Below, piece by piece: positions 41,067 to 51,390 of a stretch of DNA of 64,000 nt. Position 1 is the first letter of the stretch, and each line of letters starts with the position of its first letter. The notes below the pieces were generated by a model. That model made no database searches. It had not been told where the DNA came from and saw only the letters and a list, made by a program, of their open reading frames with translations. Source of the DNA: Chara braunii (taxonomy: Eukaryota > Streptophyta > Charophyceae > Charales > Characeae); NCBI GenBank assembly GCA_003427395.1, contig BFEA01000430.1:1159961-1223960 (forward strand). Reading direction: 5' to 3'. Position numbers and translations under genes: made by a program.

Positions 41067-41853
41067 TAAGACAAGACAAGGCATTCCTGTTGACAGTAGT
41101 CATCCGGCAATCCCCCTCTTCAATAGCCACTGCTGAAAAGTGTGCAGAGATTCTACAGGGTGTCTCCTCGTCGTAGACCGAAATGATCCGTGGCATAACA
41201 GCTCTGCGAGTAAAGAGAAACAAGCCATCGAGGACAAACGGGCGAGCAAGCACGCGAGCTCGAGCTTGCCACTGCCACCGAGTAGCGAACGGGGAAAAAA
41301 AGGGGAAGGGAAGGGGATCGGCGCCGCTAGGCACCAAAGGCCGGCGCTTGCAATTCGACAATTCGAAATACATAAAGAAGGGCGTTAGAGGGGGGAAAAA
41401 AATAATAATAAAAAAAAGAAAAAAAAAAAAAAGAAAAAAAGAATTAGGGCGGTAGATGGATTCCACCTTGCAAAGAAGCTCTAGCAGGCTAGCAGCGACT
41501 GAGACGGAAAGCACGCCAAGGTGAAACTTAGCATGTGCAGACGCTCAAGGTGAAATAAAACGATCACATTTTTACTGGAGTATTGAAGCGGAACCGTACC
41601 CGAGGAGTCCGGCGAGGACACCAAAACTCCAAAACTAGCTTATGTAGAACTACAAGAGAGGGAATGGCGCCCTCCGAGAATAAACAGGGGCTGTGTGTTT
41701 TGGAAAAAAGCAAAAAAAAACTACAAGAGAGAAACCGAGAACCGAGAGATCTCATGAAAGAACACACTCAACGAGTGGCACCAGTTCAGACCTTGCATTG
41801 CGGGACGGGCAGGCTAAGCAGGCTCCAACAAAGTAACTCACTGCAAAGAACAG

Positions 41854-41856
<3 letters not shown>
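41067..41856. other. No gene seen
   Basis: Contains an A-rich tract at about 41395-41440 and GA-rich stretches. The 293-aa frame starting at 41583 is open only because it runs through the CT repeat and the gap. Confidence 0.45.
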
Positions 41857-41901
<45 letters not shown>

Positions 41902-42356
41902 NNNNNNNNNNNNNNNNNNNNNNNNNNNNNNNNNNNNNNNNNNNNNNNNNNNNNNNNNNNNNNNNNNNNNNNNNNNNNNNNNNNNNNNNNNNNNNNNNNN
42001 NNNNNNNNNNNNNNNNNNNNNNNNNNNNNNNNNNNNNNNNNNNNNNNNNNNNNNNNNNNNNNNNNNNNNNNNNNNNNNNNNNNNNNNNNNNNNNNNNNNN
42101 NNNNNNNNNNNNNNNNNNNNNNNNNNNNNNNNNNNNNNNNNNNNNNNNNNNNNNNNNNNNNNNNNNNNNNNNNNNNNNNNNNNNNNNNNNNNNNNNNNNN
42201 NNNNNNNNNNNNNNNNNNNNNNNNNNNNNNNNNNNNNNNNNNNNNNNNNNNNNNNNNNNNNNNNNNNNNNNNNNNNNNNNNNNNNNNNNNNNNNNNNNNN
42301 NNNNNNNNNNNNNNNNNNNNNNNNNNNNNNNNNNNNNNNNNNNNNNNNNNNNNNNN

Positions 42357-42432
<76 letters not shown>
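41857..42432. repeat. (CT)n microsatellite with 455-N gap (41902-42356)
   Basis: Pure CT repeats flank the gap on both sides (41857-41901 and 42357-42432). The gap is therefore probably all or mostly the same repeat, too long to assemble. Confidence 0.95.
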
Positions 42433-42435
<3 letters not shown>

Positions 42436-42670
42436 CACACATACACATAGACATAAATACATAACGATGAACGATTGCCTCACGAAAACGTCGCAGAAGT
42501 CGGTTTCGTCCGTGTTCTGCCGACAGGGCCGTGATCGACGACGCTCAGTGGACGCAGACCTTGTGCGCCTTGGCGGAGAAATCGGTAGAAGCACGGTTTG
42601 TCGGAGCGCTTTTGAAGGACACGCACCGTTAACTGCACTGGTGTCCGACTCGGCAAGAGGGGCGACGGAG

Positions 42671-43822
42671 TTAAGCGAAAGCGCGCCACTTCATTCTGCG
42701 TACGAACTTCTCGGCGACAAGGTCCAATTCGACGGAAATCGGCCTGACCGTCAGATCTCTGTCCTCGTCAACGACCACCAGATGGTTGGCATTGATAAGA
42801 TGCCAATCAACCTGAAGATCCATGGCGGCGTCCTTGTTAATCAAGGGCTCGGAGCTGATGATGGCCGCACGGGCGAGTTGGTCGGCATCACATCCAGGCT
42901 CGACGAATTTCAGCGACCCGTCGGGTCGCTGACACATAATTCCGTGAGCATAGTAGAGAGATGGAGGTGGTTCCATCCTAGAGTCCCGGAAACGAGCCCC
43001 GACGACACTCACTCCGTCGGTGATGGCGAAGTTGAGCGACGACAGTTCCCGCTTGCGGCATTCTTCGTCGCACACGCTGTCTACAAGCTTTGCGATCTTC
43101 TTGATCGTCTTCTCCATGCAATCTGCCAGCATAGCTGCCGTCGTCCTCACATTCGTCGCCGCTTCCGCATCCAAGAACGGCTTTTCGTCGGCATTAGCGC
43201 TGCGGCCACGAGTTAATGCCAGAGCAAGGTAGTGCAGAAACAAGAAGAACGCGCACTCGGAGTCCGTCTTTCCCTGGATTTGGGCGGCAAATTCTGGACC
43301 CATCTCGTCCAGCATGGCAGCACGGACTGCGGTGAAACGAGCGATCGTGCCGTTATGCATCCACATGAACCTGCCATAGCTCCAGGGATGGCAATTCATA
43401 ACGTCTTTTGCCCCCGCGCTTGACGCCCTGTTGTGGGCGAAGACGCAGCCACTCTCCTCCTCCTTGGCAATGCAGTGCATCTCTTCGTCATTCTTAGGAG
43501 CCTTGGTGGTCTTGTAAATGAGCGGCTTCACGTGCTGCTGGCCCTTCTCCTTCCCCCCGTGCGTCTCCCCTCCGTCTCCGCCGCTGCATGACTTGGAATC
43601 AGACTCGTCCACGTCGCCCGCGTACCAACCCATCCCGAATCCGTCTAGGTTGTCACAAATGTTGCGCCTTGTCACATGTAAAAGGTCCACAATATCAGAA
43701 CCTTCCCTCATGACGTTCGGAACGTAATGTTCCGTCGCCATTGTGATAGGCGAGTGAGACGGCTTCAAGAGGATGTCCTCGAGGCGAACACGTGGCCCGC
43801 GGTAAACGACCCAACGGCACAT
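42671..43822 (-). CDS. DUG3: Class II glutamine amidotransferase, DUG3/YafJ type
   Basis: The intact 383-aa single-exon frame starts MCRWVVYRGP, so Cys2 becomes the N-terminal nucleophile of an Ntn-type glutaminase after Met removal. Family motifs are in order: PSHSPI (21-26), NLDGFGMGWY (58-67), FAHNRASSAG (128-137), NCHPWSYGRFMWMHNGTI (143-160), TDSECAFFLFL (186-196), NFAITDG (264-270), PPSLYY (286-291) and SSEPL (323-327). Dug3 is the amidotransferase subunit of the yeast complex that degrades glutathione outside the gamma-glutamyl cycle; bacterial YafJ-like proteins share the fold. A Ser/Gly/Lys-rich insertion (about 72-100) is unusual. Length is close to the family norm. There is no frameshift and base composition is more even than around it. 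Substrate in this organism is inferred, not shown. It is the only convincing host gene here. Confidence 0.9.
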   Translation of the reverse strand: MCRWVVYRGPRVRLEDILLKPSHSPITMATEHYVPNVMREGSDIVDLLHVTRRNICDNLDGFGMGWYAGDVDESDSKSCSGGDGGETHGGKEKGQQHVKPLIYKTTKAPKNDEEMHCIAKEEESGCVFAHNRASSAGAKDVMNCHPWSYGRFMWMHNGTIARFTAVRAAMLDEMGPEFAAQIQGKTDSECAFFLFLHYLALALTRGRSANADEKPFLDAEAATNVRTTAAMLADCMEKTIKKIAKLVDSVCDEECRKRELSSLNFAITDGVSVVGARFRDSRMEPPPSLYYAHGIMCQRPDGSLKFVEPGCDADQLARAAIISSEPLINKDAAMDLQVDWHLINANHLVVVDEDRDLTVRPISVELDLVAEKFVRRMKWRAFA

Positions 43823-44586
43823 GATGACAGACTGTCACCTTAGTGCCACGTTTTATTGCTCTTCCTGGCCTCAATGCCCTCTGCTGGTTGAGACACAAGG
43901 CCAGGCCAAGCCAAGCCAAGCCAAGCCAAGCCAACACCCTCCGAAGCTACAACCTTGGAAAGATGAGGTGATAAGAGGTGGATATGGCGACACGTCACGC
44001 TCGTGCTCTGCAAACCCAATGAGTGCTTCGGCTCTAGTAACAACCAGAGGGAGAGCGAGAGCGACGCGCACAGTTGCACAGCCAAATGACGAATGTGCAC
44101 CCAGCTACCCACACAGACACACGCACAGACCAAGCTTGGAATGCGAGCGAAGCCAAGTCCAGCAAAGCCCGCAGCCTCTGAACCTAAAACCTTGGGAAAA
44201 TCTCGAAAAAAAAAAAAAAAAAAACTTGGGAAAATGAGGTCATATTAAGAGGATGTAGCGACCCGTCTCCCTGCTGCTATCCAAGCCCAACGCTTCTTCT
44301 CTTCTACTACCTGAAGGAGAGCGACATACACAACTGAACAGCCAAATAACCGAGCGTACACCAAGCTACCTACACAGCTACCTACACAAACACGGACCGA
44401 GCTAGAGATACGAGCGAAGCGAAGCCCAGCCAAGCCAACAGCCTGCGAAGCTACAATCCTGGGAGGCGGACATGGAGGCGCTTCTCCCTGGCGCTTTGCA
44501 AGGCAAATGAGTGCTTCGTCTCTAGTAACTCCCACCTGAGGGAGACGGAGGGGAGACACTGTCGAACAGGCAAGTGTCCGGACATA
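43823..44586. repeat. Upstream region of the DUG3-like gene: CCAAG microsatellite and diverged tandem repeats
   Basis: A GCCAA pentamer repeat lies at 43902-43934. Diverged units of about 230-270 bp start near 43965 (GAGGTGATAAGAGG), 44235 (GAGGTCATATTAAGAGG) and 44461 (GGGAGGCGGACATGG). Each contains a GCTTCG/GCTTCT plus GTAAC/CTACC block, and the first two have ACACAGCTACC-like words. The gene's promoter must lie here or closer; no TATA box is clear. Confidence 0.5.
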
Positions 44587-44832
44587 GGGCCTCGCCACAC
44601 CACTCTCGAAATGTGGAGAAGACAAAAATGTCGCGGGCGCATCTGGCCATGTTCTAGCGCGAAGTTCATTCTCATTTTACACATTTCGAGAGTGCTGTGG
44701 CGATGCCAATAGAGCATCGCCACAACACTCTTGAAATGTGCAAAATGAGAATGAACTTCCCGCTAGAACACGGCCAGATGCGCCCGCCACATTTTTGTCT
44801 GCTTCGCATTTCAAGAGTGGTGTGGCGAGGCC
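44587..44832. mobile_element. Two Tourist-like MITEs head to head
   Basis: Each unit is about 120 bp with termini GGGC(C/A)TCGCCACACCACTC and inner ATTTCGAGAGTG/CACTCTCGAAAT arms. The two units are near reverse complements meeting at CCAATAGAGC (about 44705-44712), so the whole block folds back on itself. A third, single copy is at 47029-47150. Left flank TA and right flank TATA fit an AT-rich target. Confidence 0.8.
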
Positions 44833-44924
44833 TATACACCCAGCTACCCACACACACACACGCACACAGACACGCGAACAGGGAAGTGTCCGAACATACA
44901 CCCAGCTACCCACACAGGCACACT

Positions 44925-45130
44925 GGGCGTACTCACACTAGCACTATCTTAAATGTATCTGACCGCATGTACAGCCGTACCTGTATGCATCTCCGTCCAT
45001 AAATGAGTAAAAATGTGTTACCTTCTTCCCCGAGTACAACGCACGGTCATTATAACTGTATTTCGGGCATCTTTTAGTCTATAATGACAGTGTGTTGTAT
45101 TCGGGGGAAGAAGGAAGTGTGAGTATGCCC
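44925..45130. mobile_element. MITE with GGGCGTACTCACACT termini (206 bp)
   Basis: The left end GGGCGTACTCACACT and right end AGTGTGAGTATGCCC are inverted repeats. A second inverted pair lies within, 45021-45115: CCTTCTTCCCCGAGTACAAC against GTTGTATTCGGGGGAAGAAGG. The element looks nested or double-ended. Termini resemble those of 40940-41066. Confidence 0.7.
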
Positions 45131-45768
45131 ACAGACGGAAAGCAGAGGGAGAGGAACAGGGAGCCTCGCACGCGGTGTGAGAGTGGTGCACTGCCAGGTG
45201 CTTTCATTCACTTCTATTCCCTCCCTCTCCGCCACCCTGCTTGCCCGTTTTGCTCTCTCGATAGCTGGTCGGCCGGCTAGGGGCCTTTCTAACTTTTGTG
45301 TGGCCCCATTGTGCAGGCGACATCCTCATCCTCTCCTTCCGATAAATACATATATTTTAAACGTGTATCCCCAAGGACGAGGTGATCCCGCTCAAGGTCC
45401 ACCGCTCTTCACGAGTGTCAATATGTATGTACAAGACCAGTTTCATGTCCTGATACATTCCATCAATTGGGGTCCGACGATCTCTACTCCCTTCGGTGCG
45501 AGTTCTTTTGGAATGCGACTCAGCGTTTGTCGTTCTGCTTCGAATCGTCTTGCTCAGCAGATGACGGCTGTACAAACTCTCAGGCAGTCCCGCCGTTCTG
45601 TGGTTTGTCTTTTTCGCCCGAGTGCTCAGCAGTTTCTGCATCTCCGGCTAAAACCCAGCCAGATTCAGGGCATACGCACACAAGAACTTTCGTGGCGTAT
45701 CCGCTTGGGAGTTACCAGATATGCCGAACTTAGTGAGCAGACGGACGAAAATGACAAAAACAAGCGTT
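45131..45768. other. No gene seen
   Basis: A 307-aa frame from 45177 crosses this interval and the LINE-D insertion, so it cannot be a native gene. No element or RNA gene recognised. Confidence 0.4.
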
Positions 45769-45973
45769 TCTTTGTTCCTTCGAACGTGGAACTATCTTTT
45801 TTTTTTTCTTTTTTTTTTTTGGAAAGCATGAGTCATTTATTACAAAATTCATTGTTGAGGCCGGACCTCACAATTCAACCCAGAGTTATCCTGGCATTCT
45901 CAGCCAGTTTCGCTTACGAGCCAAGCTCGATACCCAACCGACTGTCTCCAATATCTCAGCAAACTTCCAAGCT

Positions 45974-45997
45974 GCTGGAAACCGGGTCCAGCGTCCC
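45974..45997 (-). promoter_or_regulatory. LINE 3' stem-loop (LINE-D)
   Basis: Minus strand identical to the LINE-A copy: GGGAC, GCTGGA, CCCGGTT, TCCAGC. Confidence 0.7.
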
Positions 45998-46104
45998 TCC
46001 TGCTATGCTTTCCAAAAAAGATAGTCATGACGCTCAGAGAAAAAGGGCTAGCTATAAAAGCCTAGCTTGTTTCATCTGCTACAGTATTCATTACACCTGA
46101 GAGG

Positions 46105-46481
46105 TCAGGCAAGACCATCTGTAAGCCAACCTGAAAATATCAACTTGCCTTCCTCTGTAACTGACACAAAAACATTTTCCCCTGACCAGACTTTTCTGAA
46201 CCACGAGGTGCCTCCCCCTGCTCTCCGCCCGGCTCTCTTCCAATCCGCCAGAATGGTATGTCTCAGCATTTGCTTGATCATACCCATCTGCTGCTGCGTT
46301 GATACCTGTTCTTCCTTAAAGACCGAGGCATTTCTTGCTTTCCAGATTGTCTCCATCACTATCCCCCTACAGACCAGAGCTGCATATCCCCACTGTTCTT
46401 TCCATTTTCCTTTGTCCGGAGGTATTGCATGCAGAATCCAGTCATCATTCCATTCCCAGCTCTGGCCCACCAAGCGTCCCA

Positions 46482-46516
<35 letters not shown>

Positions 46517-46626
46517 AAAAACTTCGCATGTGGAAAGTTTTCCACCAAAGCCAAATTTAGTCTGCTAAGGGGCAGAATAACCACACATGTTCCCTTGACT
46601 CCCATCCCCATTTGCACCTTGTGCAC
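46105..46626 (-). pseudogene. LINE-D ORF2 C-terminal fragment fused to an upstream segment
   Basis: The last part, WEWNDDWILHAIPPDKGKW, then WGYAALVCRGIVMETIWKAR and QQQMGMIKQML, matches the end of LINE-A ORF2 (WTWSDDWILYGILL, WGYVALVYMGVILQEIW). It is preceded in frame by poly-Lys from the internal A run and by an unrelated segment, MGMGVKGTCVVILPLSRLNL. The open frame across the A run is accidental. The insert is inactive. Confidence 0.75.
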
Positions 46627-46826
46627 CTTAAACTCAACTCCATCCCCCTAGACTGTAACCATAGGGCAGACGGTGTCAGGCCCCTCACCTGTCTCTGAGA
46701 TGGGAGCTTTCTCAATCGTTTCCACAGTTCCTGGTATTCTGGTGGGGGCTTATTTGCCCCTTGAATCTTTTGAAATTTGCGCTCAGCTATATGTAGTCTT
46801 TGTTCCCTTGAACGTGGAACTATCTT

Positions 46827-47028
46827 CCCTTCTTTAAGCCATCTGTGTCTCTCTCTGGAACTTCGAACCTAACCTTGGCTGCTCTTCTCGTTTTCAACGG
46901 CCTGTATTCCGTCCCTTTCTATGGCTGGATTCACCCCTTTTTGAACTAGGCTATTAGTAATTTTTATTTTTATTTTTTTCTAGGCTATTAGTATTGCATC
47001 GGCTCCTCAGAATTCTTATCCTGGATAA
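46827..47028. other. Spacer, no gene seen
   Basis: Contains a 14-bp direct repeat CTAGGCTATTAGTA at about 46947 and 46980 flanking an AT tract. Otherwise featureless. Confidence 0.45.
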
Positions 47029-47150
47029 GGGCATCCCCACACCACTCTCGAAATGTGAGAAAGACAAAAATGTGGCGGATGCATCTGGCCATGTTCTAGC
47101 GGGAAGCTCATTCTCATTTTGGACATTTCAAGAGTGGTGTAACGATGCCC
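47029..47150. mobile_element. Tourist-like MITE, single copy (122 bp), TAA target duplication
   Basis: Starts GGGCATCCCCACACCACTC and ends GAGTGGTGTAACGATGCCC. TAA stands directly on both sides (47026-47028 and 47151-47153), the 3-bp TWA duplication of PIF/Harbinger elements. Same family as the pair at 44587-44832. Confidence 0.85.
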
Positions 47151-47504
47151 TAACTCCGACCGCTGCCCCATTACTGATTGCACGCGCTGTTGCTCATCTC
47201 TCGTCCCCACCTGTTGCCATCAATACACTGTTTTTTTTGCACGCAGCATTTAGCACGAATTAACCAGCATCTTTGATTTTCTACGGTCCACAGGCTGAGC
47301 TTTTCGCAATTTGCATCTAACCGCCATTGGCCTGTTTTTCTATTTCCCCTCTAGCTTGGGATGTAGTGTAGATTTCTTCGTGTTTTGCATCGAACCGTAT
47401 TTACAGACCAGATCCCTGCTCCCCCCTATCTCTAGGTTCTAGCTGAACCACGCTCGCTAGCACACGCCTCTCCGTTGAAGGAACGAAATGTTTATCGGAG
47501 GTTA

Positions 47505-47651
47505 GCTTCACTACGGTGTGAACTTAGAGTGTTGGTGCTCTTTATGTTGCTTGGCTTCACTACGGTGTGAACTTAGATTGTTGGTGTTCCTTCTGTTGCT
47601 TGGCTTCATTACGGTGTAAACTTAGATTGTTGGTGTTCTTTCCTTTGCTTG
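47505..47651 (+). repeat. 49-bp tandem repeat, three units
   Basis: Units begin GCTTCACTACGGTGTGAAC at 47505 and 47554, and GCTTCATTACGGTGTAAAC at 47603. Period is exactly 49 with few substitutions. Confidence 0.9.
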
Positions 47652-48449
47652 GTTGCCTCTAGTTTGCAGCACACCTGATAGTTTCGTGCTAAGTTCTTCT
47701 CCTTTGGTATCTATACTGGGCTTGTCCATAGTAGGCAACGGAACAACTGGAGGTAGTGGGAGACCTACTAGTGGTTGTGGCAGCGTTGCTGAGCTACTTA
47801 GGGCACGGGCGATCAGCATTCAGCTGATAAGAGAGCAAATCTGGGTTGTACCCATTGGGATCTAGAGTACCTGGAATACGGTACTTTCTACAGAGTCTCA
47901 AGGGTACAAGGTGGGAAACCTCGTCATGACAACCCGGGCTCCACACGTCTATTAGCTGGTCCGGCGGGCCTCTCTTTTGGTTTTGATGGATCTTCCTTCG
48001 GATTTCTCCAAATCACCTGCTCCAGATAGAACTCTGTAGTTTGCTTTAGATCATTGGGTATTTGTGGTTTCTTGGCTAGTCACATTTATCTATGGTCTCC
48101 TGCCAATGTAAGCAAGGTCTCTTCATTGGAAGTAGTCCGAGAACTGTCCTCTTTTCTGTAATATCTTTAAGCGAAGCTGGGTAAGGCTCCCAGTCAGAAT
48201 AGCAGAATAACTGGTTAATTTGCTTAGTGGTTGCCTCTCTTATTTCTGGTTTTGGAATTTGTTAGTCCAGCTGCGATTTTCTTTTTTGGTTGAAGTTGCC
48301 GTACATGGGACACTGGATCCGGTTTCCAGTAAAGCCTAAACTGGGTATTGGCCCCAGGAATTCCGGGTTGAGATGTTGAGGGATTCCCGGCCTCAGTTCT
48401 CCAATTTTCTATAATACAAACTGCGATGTCAAAAAAAAAAAAAAAAAAA
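47652..48449 (+). mobile_element. LINE-E 3' end
   Basis: The 3' UTR has TAAGCGAAGCTGGGTAAGGC (like LINE-A), the stem-loop at 48307-48330, TTCCGGGTTGAGATG and an A tail 48431-48449. No ORF2 motif is visible upstream, so the 5' limit is unknown. LINE-F starts directly after the tail. Confidence 0.6.
48307..48330 (+). promoter_or_regulatory. LINE 3' stem-loop with compensatory change (LINE-E)
   Basis: GGGAC, ACTGGA, loop TCCGGTT, TCCAGT. The outer pair is A-T where the other copies have G-C, so both sides changed and the stem is kept. Confidence 0.7.
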
Positions 48450-49472
48450 CAAGCGGGGCTGCCTCAGAGTTGGACCCCACGGCCTGGCGGAGGGTATCCA
48501 AACCCAAATCATAGACCCCGGGGAAACAGAAAAGTGGACCCGGACAAATAAGGGCGAGTAGAGGCCGGCGCTGCGCAGGCTGAGCCACCGGTAGCGCTAT
48601 TCCAAGCGCTAATTCGTTTGCGCTAAGCGCCGCTTCGGCGACGCTTAGCGCTCATCACGGATTAGGGTTAGGCTTAGCACTAATCCGGTATCGCACCTGC
48701 CCGACAGGAGAGGGAATGGATATGTGGTCAGCCCAGGAGGCTTGTTATTCATAGCTAGTACCCTTCCTGGGTAGAAATCTATCATAGCCTCCGGTTGGGC
48801 AAAGAAGAGGCTTACACAGGAGCAGGTGTCGCGTAGACCAATATCAAGCAGCTCGGCGTCCCGACTTTAAGAGGCACAGCGAGGAGCGAACTTTTGGTAA
48901 ACTCTTCCCAGTGATGGTATTGGTATTGGTACCCTCGTTTGCTATGAAATAAGTAGTGGAGGAAGCACACGAGAGTGTCACGCAACAAAGTATTTGAAGT
49001 CAGCGGGAGATGTGTGTGTTGTTAGGATTATATTTGGTTTAATCCTTATTTTGAGGTTTTGTCGCTATGAAAGAATGGCCACTCAAGACCCAACCACGCT
49101 GGCCCCGTTGTCAACAAAGGAAAAGCAAAGAATCGGGGGAGTGATAAAGGATTGTGATGCAAATGGCATCCTCCCGAAGAAATTGCCCCACAGTTGACCG
49201 AAACGGGTCCAGATTATGTACGGGTTGTGTCAAATAAAGAAGTCTGTGAAGTCCAGGTTGATGGTTACGCCAACACGCTGTATCCATTCATTTTGGTGAT
49301 GACCTGACATCAGTCCCAGTCATGGTTAAAAATCAGTTGGTACTGATATATAAAGATGGTTGGGTGAAGTCAAGTATGTTGAACATAGCGCCAAAAAGGG
49401 GTTAAACAAATTAAACATGAAGGTCGGAATTTAGTAACATATGTTGCTAGTGCCAGGGAGACAGTAGCCTGG
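48450..49472 (+). other. LINE-F 5' region
   Basis: The GC-rich start contains AGCGCTAATTCG / GCGCTAAGCGCC / GACGCTTAGCGC inverted words and a GGATTAG...CTAATCC hairpin near 48657-48685. Later it is AT-balanced with frame pieces leading to ORF1 (KPWMIENQLY starts in the next entry). Confidence 0.5.
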
Positions 49473-51390
49473 ATGCTGCGCAAGGGTCAAGATGTGATTG
49501 AATTCGACAAAAAGAAATACACGATGTCATTTAAACCTTGGATGATAGAGAACCAACTTTATGAATGGAACGAAACTATGAGCTATTCCTTTTTCTGGGT
49601 AAGAGTGCCCCAAGTTCCAGTCTCGGTTCTGCCTCATCTTCGTAGCACTATTCAGAAAACCTTCGGAAATGTGCTATGTACGTCTTCAGCTGATCCCGTA
49701 TCTCTCGATCTGTGGAACGTTCGATTTGATCTTACACCATCAGCGAAATTGAAGTATAAGAAACTCCTCATGGTAGAGATGTGAGAGTATGGATTCGTTG
49801 AATTGGAGGTAGTTTGTGCAGACACACCATGGTGTGGGGTGTGCAGACGCTTCTTCGATTTAGATTACAATCCAGACTGTTCAAAAAAGGCTAGGTACAA
49901 GAAGGTGGTCATGAAAGATAAAGGCAAAGAGACAAAAGAGTCAAAGAAGTGGGACAACAAGACAGTTGTGGGAGAGAAAGTAAAAGATGGTGTTAGTACT
50001 TCGACTTCCCAGGAAAAAATCCCAGAGCAGAAGAAGAACAAAGAAACATTGATTGCTCATCCTGGCTCTAAGTCTCGCCGACAGAAGCATCCCGCACAAA
50101 AGGATCGCTTAAGATGGAAGAAGAGAAGCAAGGGTAAGAGCCCAACGGATGTGAAAGGAACATAGGGGAAGGACGACCAGGAAAAGGAAGGAAAGGAATG
50201 GTAGTCTGAACAATAAGAGGAGAAGGGAGAGAAGACGGATCACGACCACAAGGATACTTAGGAAAAGGATAAGAGGGAGGATAGGGTGGGGAAGGATGAA
50301 GAGATGAAGGAAGGAGAAGAAAATGTGTAGAAAGAGGTTGATAAGGAAATGCAGATGGGAAAAATGATGAAGGTAAAGAGAAGCCTGAGGAAGGTCCCCT
50401 ATATCTTTAATCCCTGGTGGATAAACTGAATCCAGAGGTGTTGGGTTTCGGAGTGCCCAAACACTTCTTCGATTCATATTTTGATCCAGATTGTCCAAAA
50501 AAGGTTAGGTACAAAAAAGTGATCATGAAAGATAAAGGCAAAGAGACCAAAGAGTCAAACAAGTGGGACAACAAGAAAGTCGTAGGGGAGAAAGCAAAAG
50601 ACGGTGCTAGTGCTTCGACTTCCCAGAAGAAAATCCCAGAGAAGAAGAAGAGCAAAGAAACATTGATTGCTCCCCCTGACTCTAAGTCTCGCCGACAGAA
50701 GCATCCCGCACAAAAAGGTCGCTTAAGATGGAAGAAGAGAAGCAAGGGTTAGAGTCCCACGGATGTGGAAGGAACACAGGGGAAGGACGACCAAGAAAAG
50801 GAAGGAAAGAAACGGTAGTCTGAACAACAAGAGGAGAAGGGAGAGAAGACGGATCACGGCCACAAGGATACTTAGGAAAAGGATAAGAGGGAGGAGAGGG
50901 TGGGGAAGGATGAAGAGATGAAGGAAGGAGAGAAAGATGTGCATAAAGAGGTTAATAAGGAAATGCGGATGAGAAAAATGATGAAGGTAAAGAGAAGCCT
51001 GAGGAAGTCCACCTATATCTTCAATCCCTGATGGATAAACTGAATCTGGAGGCGTTGGGTTTCAGAGTGCCCAAGGAAACTGAGTCGGACGGGCAGATCC
51101 ACCAACCACTTCCGAACCAAGAGGGACACCCCTTGGAAATTGACGAGGACTCTACTGAAAAAGAAAAAATTGGGATACATATGGAAGAAGTCCCCGTCAC
51201 TGCCGAGAAGATAGATATGATGTGTAAGGTAGTAGAGAAAAGCAAGAAAATAGGTCTTAGGACCTTAAAGAAAAAGAAAAAAAACGCCCAAAGGGTACAG
51301 GTAGAGCCTCAGGATAACAAACGCCCCCCCCTTCCCCCCCCTCCCCCCCTCAACGCCAGCCCCTGTGAAAAAAAACAAAGTAGGAGATGA
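49473..51390 (+). pseudogene. LINE-F ORF1 (DUF4283-like plus degenerate zinc knuckle)
   Basis: The first frame has SFKPWMIENQLYEWN, FFWVRVPQVPVSVLPHL and DLWNVRFDLTPS, the pattern of DUF4283 in plant L1 ORF1 proteins. Next, PWCGVCRRFFDLDYNPDC occupies the zinc-knuckle position, but the His is Asp. A Lys/Ser-rich tail follows. A 614-bp stretch (49846-50459) is repeated at 50460-51073, out of frame (614 = 3 x 204 + 2). ORF1p would bind LINE RNA. Confidence 0.65.
49846..51073 (+). repeat. 614-bp tandem duplication inside LINE-F ORF1
   Basis: CTTCTTCGATT at 49850 recurs at 50464 and ATATCTT(T/C)AATCCCTG at 50401 recurs at 51015, both offset 614. The copies differ at scattered bases, so the duplication is not recent. 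Confidence 0.9.

Larger units (their letters stand above)
45769..46826 (-). mobile_element. LINE-D insertion with 30-bp target duplications
   Basis: The flanks 45769-45798 and 46797-46826 are direct repeats (TCTTTGTTCC, two variable bases, then GAACGTGGAACTATCTT) with two mismatches. Between them, on the minus strand, lie a 5' segment (46796-46516), an internal run of 30 A (46515-46486), an L1 ORF2 C-terminal fragment (46485-46105), a 3' UTR with the stem-loop, and an A-rich tail (45820-45797). The internal A run followed by a new L1 segment points to a chimeric cDNA made in one event. Confidence 0.85.

Noticed and set aside
41583-42594. Long Ser-Leu or Glu-Arg frames
   Set aside because: Created by the CT microsatellite and the N gap.
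42467-43216. 249-aa plus-strand frame
   Set aside because: Antisense shadow of the DUG3-like gene.
43902-43934. CCAAG pentamers as a regulatory array or CRISPR-like repeat
   Set aside because: A plain microsatellite with no spacers; nothing CRISPR-like anywhere in the window.
45177-46100. 307-aa plus-strand frame
   Set aside because: It crosses the target duplication and 3' UTR of the minus-strand LINE-D insertion, so it cannot be a native gene. No motif seen.
48655-48690. GGATTAGGGTTAGG resembling telomere repeat
   Set aside because: Only one and a half units, inside the GC-rich start of LINE-F; it belongs to a local hairpin.
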